This document shows, piece after piece, positions 7,653 to 15,271 of a DNA stretch of 64,000 nt; position 1 is the first letter of the stretch; each line of letters begins with the position of its first letter. Below the pieces are notes generated by a model that saw only the letters and a program-made list of their open reading frames with translations, did no database searches and had not been told where the DNA came from. Location: assembly GCA_040414675.1 (NCBI GenBank), contig JBEDUN010000069.1, positions 1 to 64,000 of the forward strand. Reading direction: 5' to 3'. The DNA is from JARBAU01 sp040414675 (GTDB lineage: Archaea > Thermoproteota > Nitrososphaeria > Nitrososphaerales > Nitrososphaeraceae). Position numbers and translations under genes: made by a program.

Positions 7653-8432
7653 TCACGCTTCTTTTACCCTCAAACACTGCTTAACGATTATGGCCATCTG
7701 CCCTAGATCAAAGGCTTTGTAGGGCATATGTTTGAACACAAATAATTTCATGACTTCTATTGATGACATTCCTATAAACTCCGCTATGAGTATAATCAAT
7801 TTGTGAATATTTGAGTCAGTATCGTTATCATCAGATTGGCCCAGTTCATAGATACTCTTTATATGCTGCTCCTTGGCGGAATCTGCCAGAAATTGATCTT
7901 TGAAGTAATCCTCCAGGTGTAGTTTAAACTCGACTGTCAGCTCGCCATTCCTCCTCAGTATTCCTAGGTCTACCATTCTTTCAAGTATTTTATGATCTTC
8001 CTGATACAGACGATCAAAAGACCTATTATATAGACTAGCAACCAGTGGAATCATGCTCTTTATATCCTCCAATGTTTTATCCTCGAGTGTTTCAGATTGT
8101 TTCATGATAACGTCACGAGTAAGATCAAAATCTCCTTCAGGATGATCTTTACGTTTGATAGCACCAGCCCGTACTGCACAGATATAGCGTGGTATTAATA
8201 TATTAAAAAAGGAAACAGTATTTGCAGGCTTTGGATTCTCAAACTTCTTCTCAAATAACTCTGTAAACCTCTCAAATGACTCTGTAAATTGTGTTCTGCG
8301 ATTTGGATCGTTTATGTCATAACCCTCCCTTAGTTCCATAATATTATAGGATATACACAGACGGCATTCGCGATCATACTTAGCGTAAAGTGATTTATCA
8401 GTCTCTTCTCCTATGAAATAATTTCTGGGCAT
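7653..8432 (-). CDS. Hypothetical element protein, last gene of overlapping operon
   Basis: A 259-residue soluble protein that I cannot assign. It is mostly helical and charged. An N-terminal half with FNILIPRYICAVRAGAIKR is followed by an acidic linker and a C-terminal helical part (KLIILIAEFIGMSSIEVMKLFVF). No catalytic motif, membrane segment or signal peptide is visible. The start ATG abuts the stop of the preceding gene, so translation is coupled. The context of an RHH regulator upstream and a recombinase and replication genes nearby suggests an element maintenance role, which is inference. Confidence 0.6.
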   Translation of the reverse strand: MPRNYFIGEETDKSLYAKYDRECRLCISYNIMELREGYDINDPNRRTQFTESFERFTELFEKKFENPKPANTVSFFNILIPRYICAVRAGAIKRKDHPEGDFDLTRDVIMKQSETLEDKTLEDIKSMIPLVASLYNRSFDRLYQEDHKILERMVDLGILRRNGELTVEFKLHLEDYFKDQFLADSAKEQHIKSIYELGQSDDNDTDSNIHKLIILIAEFIGMSSIEVMKLFVFKHMPYKAFDLGQMAIIVKQCLRVKEA

Positions 8433-8648
8433 TCATATTCCTTCCTTGATTGCTTTATAATCACATAGTGCTGCAGCTATCTGTTTTATCACTGCTAGGT
8501 TGTCCAAGTTTACCTCCAAAGTCTTTGGACAACTCCATTTTCTATCACCGTGTTCGAAAATCACTTTTTGATACAAGGAACTGTTACTGTGTTGTTGATA
8601 TATGAGTGAGACTGGTTCGTTTCCAATCACGTCTTGCTGTCTACTCAT
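8433..8648 (-). CDS. Small hypothetical protein of the RHH operon
   Basis: A 71-residue protein that I do not recognise. It has a beta-rich middle (YQKVIFEHGDRKWSCPKTLEV) and a C-terminal helix (LDNLAVIKQIAAALCDYKAIK). Its ATG overlaps the stop of the upstream gene by four bases, and its stop abuts the next gene, so it is the third of four coupled genes. Confidence 0.55.
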   Translation of the reverse strand: MSRQQDVIGNEPVSLIYQQHSNSSLYQKVIFEHGDRKWSCPKTLEVNLDNLAVIKQIAAALCDYKAIKEGI

Positions 8649-8857
8649 TTATTTGAGTCACACTCCTCTATGTGGCTTATGTGACATCCGCAATTACATA
8701 GGACTTCATATTTTCCTGTGACGGTATCTACATAATATTTAGAGCATTCGACGTGATCGCTAAGGCATTCCGTTACTGTCGCGATATATTTAGAGGAAAT
8801 CTTGATATCATTAGTAATATTGCTGTTTGATATAGAGTCAGACTCGTTCCTAGCCAA
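8645..8857 (-). CDS. Small cysteine-rich hypothetical protein
   Basis: A 70-residue protein. The C-terminal half holds four cysteines and three histidines (HVECSKYY, VLCNCGCHISHIEEC), suggesting a metal site. The N-terminal 25 residues are Ser/Asn-rich and probably disordered. It overlaps both neighbours by a few bases in a coupled operon. Function unknown. Confidence 0.55.
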   Translation of the reverse strand: MARNESDSISNSNITNDIKISSKYIATVTECLSDHVECSKYYVDTVTGKYEVLCNCGCHISHIEECDSNK

Positions 8858-9092
8858 TGTCTTTGTCCTCCTTCTTGAAGCCGCCTAATACAGGCTGACT
8901 TGATTTTTGAACGTCTGAAGTCCGTGCTGCTACTTGTTCTGATGCTGCAGCATTCAAATTTGCTAATGGATAGATTCTTCCTTGAATTATCCTAATGATG
9001 TATTTACTACGAGGAATGTCTCCTCTATTTCCATCAATCTGCATCATTATTTTTTTCGGAATTGATATTCCGACCGTTATTGTTTTTTTCAA
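8850..9092 (-). CDS. Ribbon-helix-helix DNA-binding protein
   Basis: An 80-residue protein whose first 35 residues match the ribbon-helix-helix pattern: a beta strand (KTITVGISIPKK), helix one (IMMQIDGNRGD) and helix two (RSKYIIRIIQGRI). RHH proteins of the CopG/Arc type dimerise and bind operators with the paired strand. The tail is Ala/Ser-rich and likely disordered. It is the first gene of a four-gene overlapping operon and is divergent from the 549-residue orphan gene at 9153. It therefore probably represses this shared 60-bp promoter region; that is inference. Confidence 0.7.
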   Translation of the reverse strand: MKKTITVGISIPKKIMMQIDGNRGDIPRSKYIIRIIQGRIYPLANLNAAASEQVAARTSDVQKSSQPVLGGFKKEDKDIG

Positions 9093-9152
9093 TATTCACA
9101 AGAATGCAGAATATAATTATGGGAGTTATCTTATACTAATTCACGCTCAATT

Positions 9153-10802
9153 ATGGATAAATCGGATAAATTTCTTACCAACCCAAAATACTCACGAGTA
9201 CTTGAAGCAGTCCTGCTGAGCCCGCGGCCCCTGACAACCAAGGCGATAGTTGCCAACCGCGGAGACATGAAGGATAAGGATATATACAGAATTATTAGAG
9301 AGCTTGTTTCAATTAAAGAACCTGCAGAACTTCTGTTCGAATGGAATAAAATCTCAGGAAGTGATAGCTGGTATAATTATGTCACAATTCGTCGATTGAA
9401 CAAAATATTCAGGCTAGGCTGGGATACTACAACATTATACCAGGATTGTCTTAATGGAAACGTAAAGTTTATGAAGAAAAATAATGAGAGTGAACTATCG
9501 ATAGAATACGGGAGCCAGCTATTAGAGTTTAAGCTAAATAAAGCTCAGGAAAACTCTTCCGAGTTCGTAGCGGTACTACAAATATTTAATCGTTTAAATG
9601 GGAAAAATAAACCGAAACTGCGCAAAACATATAATCTTATCTTTACAAAAAAACGAAATGATTTTTTAATTCAGATGATACAAAGAGCCCCCTCAATAAA
9701 ATATCTTCTACCTATGGATATCAAAGATGACATTAAATCAATTAATGAGTATTGGCATAAATGCTGCGAGATTTTTGGCTATTCAAGATATCCAAACATA
9801 TGTGATATATCCAAAGATGGTAGGGTTGACAGAGAGAACTGGAAATATAGACCTAACATTAGAGGATTGCTGCTATATATCGTTATAAGAATCAATAGCA
9901 AAGCAAAAAATGGACCGAAAGACAATAACGGAAGAATACATGACCACATAATAAGCAATATATTAAGAAATCTCTCGGCCAATTATTTTGATGACTTTCC
10001 ATTTCTGCTGCATTATAAAACTGAATTTGAAGCAAAGTTTGATTTGCTTGCAAAGCATGGATATATACCTGAAAAATTTTTTATCACCTTGATTAAGGAC
10101 ATCGCAGAGCAGTTAACAAATTCCTTGGACAAGGTATCCCTTGAAGAACTTACATATCAGGCGACAAGGAGATTTTATAATGAAATCGATTATCATTTTA
10201 GATCAGGTATAATTTGTGAAGACGGATTAGCGACACCAAGCAAATTTGAAACTCTTGGTCTAACGCCAGATCTTAGTGTCCCTGTGCATCAAGTAATGGT
10301 TGGTCTATATGCAAAGGTCATAGAGTATCTTTGCGTAATCGGTTCCTATATTAAAGAGGAAGAAAAGAAGAAATTCGATGATCTTAATAACGACCTGAAT
10401 TTATACTACGAACAAGACGAATTCCTAAAACTGGGAAACGAGTTGGAAGCCAAATTCAAATCAGTATTAAATTCAAATGCTGACTCCATTTCTCCACTGA
10501 TTTCCTTTTACGATCTGCTGGATAACATTCCAGTCAATGAAAAAAGATCTACTTTCGATGGGAATAATCTAAGGCAGAGAGTTGCTTCAAAGCTTACTTC
10601 ATTCCTAGAATCCATGGTTGAACATTATAGCGGATTTGAAGCTGTAGGTTTGTGTGTTATTCGCAAATCCGTATTTAATGGATTCAAGCTAAGACTTTCC
10701 AAAAGTGATGCGTCCATAATTGAGGCTCCTTCACTTTTTATAGAACAAGGAATCCCAGAAGCATACCACTATATTCTTCTATCTAAATTGGGATTTCAGT
10801 GA
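9153..10802 (+). CDS. Large orphan protein divergent from RHH operon
   Basis: A 549-residue soluble protein that I do not recognise. Residues about 12-55 look like a winged helix-turn-helix (RVLEAVLLSPRPLTTKAIVANRGDMKDKDIYRIIRELV). The rest is largely helical and charged, with no visible NTPase, nuclease or membrane motif. It starts 60 bases from the divergent RHH gene and ends facing the integrase gene with only 34 bases between. A DNA-binding or replication-initiation role is possible, because a winged helix plus a long helical body is common in element initiators and regulators. No homolog family can be named. Confidence 0.6.
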   Translation: MDKSDKFLTNPKYSRVLEAVLLSPRPLTTKAIVANRGDMKDKDIYRIIRELVSIKEPAELLFEWNKISGSDSWYNYVTIRRLNKIFRLGWDTTTLYQDCLNGNVKFMKKNNESELSIEYGSQLLEFKLNKAQENSSEFVAVLQIFNRLNGKNKPKLRKTYNLIFTKKRNDFLIQMIQRAPSIKYLLPMDIKDDIKSINEYWHKCCEIFGYSRYPNICDISKDGRVDRENWKYRPNIRGLLLYIVIRINSKAKNGPKDNNGRIHDHIISNILRNLSANYFDDFPFLLHYKTEFEAKFDLLAKHGYIPEKFFITLIKDIAEQLTNSLDKVSLEELTYQATRRFYNEIDYHFRSGIICEDGLATPSKFETLGLTPDLSVPVHQVMVGLYAKVIEYLCVIGSYIKEEEKKKFDDLNNDLNLYYEQDEFLKLGNELEAKFKSVLNSNADSISPLISFYDLLDNIPVNEKRSTFDGNNLRQRVASKLTSFLESMVEHYSGFEAVGLCVIRKSVFNGFKLRLSKSDASIIEAPSLFIEQGIPEAYHYILLSKLGFQ

Positions 10803-10836
10803 TCCCTTTTTTTGTTATTTATTCATAATTTTATAA

Positions 10837-12207
10837 TTACTTCCTTAACACTTCCAAAGCGCCTGAGGAATATAATGATCGTGCTATAGAGTTTAACTGA
10901 TGTTGATCCGTAGTCTTAGATAGACTTGCAATCAGTTTCTCTAGCATTGACTGCACATCATTGAATCTTTCTTCCAATGCTCGAAATTTCATATCTTCCT
11001 CAGCCTTTATCTCTTCAAACGCAGATGGAATTAATGGGTAACTGCATTTCGAACAGTATTTATTATCAGCTGCATTAACCAAACTACATCTAGGACAGTT
11101 GAGTACTGATGGTTTTTTCTCTATCTGCTGGTCTGATATAATACCATTTTGAACAAGAATCTTTTGCTTCAAGTCATTACCCATTCTTCTTTTAATATAT
11201 CGTGTCCCTTGCTTTGAATTCATAGACCATCTCACCTTCTTCTTAAGAGCATATTCTGGAAGATAGTCTGAATCTGAGGTAATTGAAGAATGACGTATAC
11301 AATATGGATTCCATTTCTTTGTCTTCACAAGGAACTCTAGTTTCTCCTTTTCTTCCTTATTAGTAATAAGAAGTGGGTTACTCTCATGATGTTCGAGTAA
11401 ACGGATTATTCTTTTTCTAAGTTGCTTCATAACTGTGCAAAGAGAATCTGGGTGAATGGGGCCTCCCGTAAGTAAGTTGCAGATCAATCTAGCATTAGGT
11501 TCATTTCTAAATGGATGTTCATTGAGCCAGTCCCTAACATACGGAAAGGAACAGGTAAGCAATACAGGGCCAGTACCGGTTTTGGCTTCATGAGGAATTT
11601 CGCCCTCACCATACTTTTCTTTTAACCTGATATGTTTGATTTTAAGTAAGGTTACTTCGTGATTTCTTGCATCTAAATCCCATAACAGAGATAGAGCTGC
11701 TTTATTGCGTTTATACGGCTCATATTTTATAACAGTAAGGAGTTCATCTCGCTCCCATAACTCGCTCTCTAAATAAGGGCTTATTCGCTTGGTCCTCTTC
11801 TCGGTTATTTGAATGAATGAAGGAGATATCCAATCTGATTGTGGAGCGACTTCTATCCCTTTGATTTCCTGTTCTCTCTTATTGTGGAGCCATCTGAAAA
11901 AATACTTTATTCTTTGCAAGTAATCATTCCAAGTCCTAATCCATCTCTTTTCAGGGTCAATTTCTGTATTTTTTATTCTTGTATCCAGAAAGGAAAGAAT
12001 CTGCTCTTTCTTCATTACGCTAAGAAAATCAGTAGCCGATCCTAAGAATCTAGCAAAATAAATTATTATCTTTAGATTGCCGTTCTGATAACTGTCGGAT
12101 ATTCCAATAGATTTCATATATTGATGGAATTCATATATGATTCTAGAATTTACTGAATTAGGTATTGAAGAGATGCTACCAACTGTGGTTGAAAGTCTGA
12201 CCGGCAT
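10837..12207 (-). CDS. Tyrosine recombinase / integrase with zinc ribbon
   Basis: A 456-residue site-specific recombinase. An SAM-like DNA-binding domain (about residues 20-115) precedes the catalytic domain. Visible catalytic residues are Arg181 (DLDARNHEV), Lys209 (EAKTGTGP), Arg305-His306 (PYCIRHSS) with Tyr302 where the family usually has His, Trp327 and the nucleophile Tyr337 (GTRYIKR). A C-terminal zinc ribbon (Cys371, 374, 385, 388) and a coiled coil follow, an archaeal elaboration. The start is 70 bases from the 3' end of tRNA-Lys, the usual place for a tRNA-targeting integrase. It is probably the integrase of the element to its left. Confidence 0.9.
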   Translation of the reverse strand: MPVRLSTTVGSISSIPNSVNSRIIYEFHQYMKSIGISDSYQNGNLKIIIYFARFLGSATDFLSVMKKEQILSFLDTRIKNTEIDPEKRWIRTWNDYLQRIKYFFRWLHNKREQEIKGIEVAPQSDWISPSFIQITEKRTKRISPYLESELWERDELLTVIKYEPYKRNKAALSLLWDLDARNHEVTLLKIKHIRLKEKYGEGEIPHEAKTGTGPVLLTCSFPYVRDWLNEHPFRNEPNARLICNLLTGGPIHPDSLCTVMKQLRKRIIRLLEHHESNPLLITNKEEKEKLEFLVKTKKWNPYCIRHSSITSDSDYLPEYALKKKVRWSMNSKQGTRYIKRRMGNDLKQKILVQNGIISDQQIEKKPSVLNCPRCSLVNAADNKYCSKCSYPLIPSAFEEIKAEEDMKFRALEERFNDVQSMLEKLIASLSKTTDQHQLNSIARSLYSSGALEVLRK

Positions 12208-12261
12208 TATCCGTACATCCTCCTTCTCACTGCTAATGCATTTACAATACTTGTGGTATAT

Positions 12262-12284
12262 GAACCCGTATGAATAGCGGGTTC
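12262..12284. repeat. Candidate integrase attachment core
   Basis: GAACCCG (12262-12268) and CGGGTTC (12278-12284) form a perfect 7-bp inverted repeat around a 9-base spacer. The right arm is the tRNA-Lys acceptor end. Inverted arms around a short spacer are the layout of a tyrosine recombinase core site, and the integrase gene starts 55 bases away. It could instead be a transcription terminator hairpin for the tRNA. Confidence 0.4.
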
Positions 12285-12405
12285 GGTGGGATTCGGACCC
12301 ACGACATTATAACCCAAAAATAAAGCTACCCTGATCAGATTTGATATGCTTTGATTTTATGACTGGTTAAGAGCCAGACGCTCTACCTGGCTGAGCTACG
12401 AACCC
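12278..12405 (-). tRNA. tRNA-Lys(CTT) with non-canonical intron
   Basis: Acceptor GGGTTCG/CGAACCC, D arm GCTC/GAGC, anticodon stem TCTGG with loop CTCTTAA (anticodon CTT), and T stem GTGGG/CCCAC are all present. Folding requires removing about 54 bases (12309-12362) just after the CCAG of the anticodon stem, near position 42/43 rather than the usual 37/38. Exons of 43 and 31 bases give a 74-nt mature tRNA. The T loop reads TCCGAAT, so the nearly invariant U55 is C. CCA is not encoded. Confidence 0.85.
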
Positions 12406-12430
12406 AATAAAAAACATGGAGAAGGACAGA

Positions 12431-12440
12431 GATATTTAAA
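12431..12440 (-). promoter_or_regulatory. TATA box of tRNA-Lys
   Basis: TTTAAATATC on the minus strand lies about 26-35 bases before the tRNA 5' end, the normal archaeal TATA position. Confidence 0.55.
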
Positions 12441-12467
12441 CGAAACTAGAAAGATAAAAGAAGAGAG

Positions 12468-13064
12468 TTATAGACGTGGAACTGCTTCTTCCGACTGCTT
12501 TTCTTTGGCCAAAGCAATAATTGCGTCAGAAACAGAGCAGTTACGGCGCTCTTTTTCCTTTAATACCCTTCTGTAAGCGTCTAGAGTAATGTACACTGGT
12601 ATAGAGCCGGTTCCTTCTAACAATGCTTTGACCCTGTACAAACCGTTTTCGATGCCCCGCTCAGCAATCTTCTTTAGCTTGACCTTGTCCATAAAGCCGC
12701 CCAGAGGACCCATAGGCATATCGTAGTCAACAGTTATGCTAGTTCTGGATTTTTTTTCTGAAATCTCTTCAAACTCGACTGTTATCACCCAGCGTTTGAA
12801 TGGACCTTCAATCATTTTTGCTACAATCTTGCGATGAGGGATATATTCAATTGTTTCGCAATCCCATTCTAGCCTCTTGCCGTCAAAATCTCCATTAATT
12901 CTGAAAATTGTGCCTACTCCAAAGCCGTTTTTAACCTCAATAGGTAGAATGTTCAAACCCATATTCTCTGGGAACTGATCAGCCATATGTTCTGGCCTTG
13001 CAAAATATGTAAAAACCTCGCTTATAGGTGCGTTTATTTCCATGGTCTTATTTATAGTAGTCAT
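12468..13064 (-). CDS. SRPBCC-domain protein (polyketide cyclase/dehydrase-like)
   Basis: Residues about 1-145 carry the SRPBCC helix-grip pattern: INKTMEINAPISEVFTYFARPEHMADQFP at the start, then alternating strands (EWDCETIEYIPHRKIVAKM, WVITVEFEEI, SRTSITVDYDMPMGPLG) and a long C-terminal helix. Such proteins bind hydrophobic ligands in a deep cavity; the ligand is unknown. A 50-residue extension follows with YITLDAYRRVLKEKERRNCSVSDAI, which resembles a ribbon-helix-helix segment. I start it at ATG 13064 because the homology begins there. It is a monocistronic gene next to the tRNA. Confidence 0.75.
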   Translation of the reverse strand: MTTINKTMEINAPISEVFTYFARPEHMADQFPENMGLNILPIEVKNGFGVGTIFRINGDFDGKRLEWDCETIEYIPHRKIVAKMIEGPFKRWVITVEFEEISEKKSRTSITVDYDMPMGPLGGFMDKVKLKKIAERGIENGLYRVKALLEGTGSIPVYITLDAYRRVLKEKERRNCSVSDAIIALAKEKQSEEAVPRL

Positions 13065-13353
13065 AATCTGTCCTATCATGATCGATTAGTTGAATTGGAT
13101 TTAAAGGTTTCTTAAATTGTGTCAAATTTGCTTTCACACTCCAGGTTTGAGGGCTTTGCCATAGAAGGCCAATAATCCAATAAACACAAATTCTAGGTCG
13201 CACTGCCTGACTGACTTTCGTTCCTCTTGTATTTTTGGATCTACAATCAATCAAAAATTAACAACTATATTGCAATCGTCGCATTCATTCGATTTACAGT
13301 CAGCTGTCCTGCTATACTGCAGTTACAAGCAGGTAAGATAACCAGTCAGCTAG

Positions 13354-13944
13354 TTAACCGACTAGAGGTGTTATTTCCCTTATAATCGATTTTGAAATTT
13401 CTATTAGCGAATCTAGACACAGCAGGTCAGTATTTAATATAAAATCAAATACCGAAAGATCAGAGCCGAATTCAATCCCGTAAAGCTTTCTATAAATGTC
13501 TGCATTTTCACTATCTCTTTCCTGGATGATTTCCACGGCTGCATCTACAGCAATACTATCTCGATTGGCCATCCTCTTTGCCCTATTGTTTAGCGATCCC
13601 CTGAGCCAAAACTTTAGTGACTGAGGTGCAAGCCAGGGCAAGGTATAAGACGTTATAACGACGTTTCCCTTCTTTACCAATTCTACCAGTTTTTGATCCA
13701 CTTCTTTATCGAAATGTGGATTTGACCTTCGTTCGGACATGAACCTCTTTGCTTCATTAGTGTCCCACCAGTCGTTACCTGAAATCTCGTATCCTTTCTC
13801 GCTTGCTAGCATCTTTAGAATGTCGCCACCGTTATACAAGTTGAAATTAAATTCATTTGCAAGTTCTTGTGCTATGGTGGTCTTGCCAACGGCAGGAAGT
13901 CCAGATATAACTATACCCAGGCTAGTTCTATTCTGGTTACTCAA
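13354..13944 (-). CDS. cmk: Cytidylate kinase (archaeal type)
   Basis: Phosphorylates CMP and dCMP with ATP. The P-loop GLPAVGKTT lies at residues about 15-23, followed by the nucleotide-binding NGGDILKMLASEKG region and a short LID segment with RDSENADIYRKLYGI, as in archaeal Cmk. The 196-residue length is usual. It overlaps the EMC3-family gene by four bases and is the last gene of the spc-secY-adkA operon, its standard position in archaea. Confidence 0.85.
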   Translation of the reverse strand: MSNQNRTSLGIVISGLPAVGKTTIAQELANEFNFNLYNGGDILKMLASEKGYEISGNDWWDTNEAKRFMSERRSNPHFDKEVDQKLVELVKKGNVVITSYTLPWLAPQSLKFWLRGSLNNRAKRMANRDSIAVDAAVEIIQERDSENADIYRKLYGIEFGSDLSVFDFILNTDLLCLDSLIEISKSIIREITPLVG

Positions 13945-14564
13945 CTTCCGGTGATGCTTGGCATTCCGGTTTTCGTTACTTTGGAGATAATACCGCTAAC
14001 AGCAAACGAGGTAATTAGAAACCATCCCCACAAAAATACTTCTCCTGCTACTAGACATGGCCCCTTATGGTCGCCATTCTTCAAGAGATGATTGTCATTT
14101 TGGACGTTCTGATCTGTGCACATGATCCAAGGAATGTGAATCGGAGATAGAGCAGTAGTCTGTCCAAAAATGGTTGGAAAAACGATAATCCACAGCAAAA
14201 ATGATGGGACCATGTAAATGAGCATAGGGCGCATCTGTTGTTGCTGCATTTCCATGCTCATCTTGTTCACATATGCCTGCTTTTTCTTTAGTTCCTCTAT
14301 ACGAGGCTTGTCTTTTTTCCTAATTGCATCTGTATATTGTTTTCGCCATTCGTTAGTTTCTTTCATTATTCTATTCATCTTGGGTATATCGGTAGTCTTT
14401 TTTCGGAGCATCGCGATAGCAAAGTTTAGTCCTATAGAGATAAGAGATGCTACGACAGCAGCAGACAGCATGTCAGGAAATATAGGATGCTTGGTATAAT
14501 GAGGAGCAAGTCCAGGCAGCTGCATAATTAGATTGTTAAGGTTAAAGCCAATATCAAAGTGCAT
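13941..14564 (-). CDS. EMC3/TMCO1 family membrane insertase (DUF106, YidC-like)
   Basis: An Oxa1-superfamily protein that helps insert membrane proteins beside the Sec translocon. It has a hydrophobic segment near residues 32-52, a basic cytosolic coiled coil (NRIMKETNEWRKQY ... KKKQAYVNKMSMEMQQQQM), a second membrane segment (LIYMVPSFLLWIIVFPTIFG), and a third near the C-terminus. This matches the archaeal DUF106 three-helix layout. Its place between adkA and cmk, downstream of secY, is conserved in archaea and agrees with a role in membrane protein biogenesis. Confidence 0.88.
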   Translation of the reverse strand: MHFDIGFNLNNLIMQLPGLAPHYTKHPIFPDMLSAAVVASLISIGLNFAIAMLRKKTTDIPKMNRIMKETNEWRKQYTDAIRKKDKPRIEELKKKQAYVNKMSMEMQQQQMRPMLIYMVPSFLLWIIVFPTIFGQTTALSPIHIPWIMCTDQNVQNDNHLLKNGDHKGPCLVAGEVFLWGWFLITSFAVSGIISKVTKTGMPSITGS

Positions 14565-14659
14565 TTATCTAAATCACTCTCCTTGATCTCTTTTTTTTGA
14601 TTATCTATGTATACCTATCGATTTATCAATCTACCTTTTCGTTCATGTATGTCTACCAA

Positions 14660-15271
14660 TTACCTACCTATAACGCTGGCAATTGCAGAGGCAGCATTGT
14701 CAATGTTATTTTCCTTGTTCATAACTATCATAAATGGTGAACCGCTTATAACAGAACAGCAAGAAACTACTATTTTTGAGATTTCTAATTCAGTCTCGAT
14801 TTCCTTGACTGATGCAAGATCGCGCTGTCTTGTCTTGTCGCTATTTCTTCGATTTAATATCTCTTGCGCATCTGCTGCTATCATTACAAAATGTGTGGGT
14901 CTTAGAGCATTTATCAAGTGCATCGGAACGCCCGGGTAAAAACCTTCTGAAGTTTTGATAAAAAGATGAGTGTCTATTAGCAATACGTCGGCTTGCATGC
15001 CATGTATTTTTTGAGCAGCCATTTCCTGCAATGTTCTTTGTTGAGTAATCGATAAATTGCGCAGTTCGTCTCTATTTCTAACGCCCAATTTCTTGGATTC
15101 TTCGAACATCAAGGTACCGAAAACTACAATCTGGGTATTCTTATTGGCTTGACGTAGAAGTTCTGCAGCCCTAGATATAACGGTGGTCTTGCCTATTCCT
15201 GGAATACCCACGACCACAATGCGTTTTTTTGGTTTAGGGTCGCGAATTTGGCTAGTATTATTTTCTGCCAA
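14660..15271 (-). CDS. adkA: Archaeal adenylate kinase
   Basis: Interconverts ATP + AMP and 2 ADP. The P-loop GIPGIGKTT is at residues about 23-31. The core continues with VVFGTLMFEESKKLGVRNRDELRNL and the LLIDTHLFIKTSEGFYPGVP segment typical of the trimeric archaeal AdkA, which lacks the bacterial LID domain. The RNSDKTRQRD motif supplies the arginines. Its ATG lies inside the 3' end of secY (14-base overlap), so the two are translationally coupled, as in other archaeal spc operons. Confidence 0.92.
   Translation of the reverse strand: MAENNTSQIRDPKPKKRIVVVGIPGIGKTTVISRAAELLRQANKNTQIVVFGTLMFEESKKLGVRNRDELRNLSITQQRTLQEMAAQKIHGMQADVLLIDTHLFIKTSEGFYPGVPMHLINALRPTHFVMIAADAQEILNRRNSDKTRQRDLASVKEIETELEISKIVVSCCSVISGSPFMIVMNKENNIDNAASAIASVIGR

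Noticed and set aside
13048..13254. 68-codon frame upstream of the SRPBCC gene
   Set aside because: Overlaps the SRPBCC start in another frame and the promoter region; composition is not protein-like.
14218..14499. 93-codon frame opposite the EMC3 gene
   Set aside because: It is hydrophobic only because it mirrors the sense membrane segments; the sense gene is certain.
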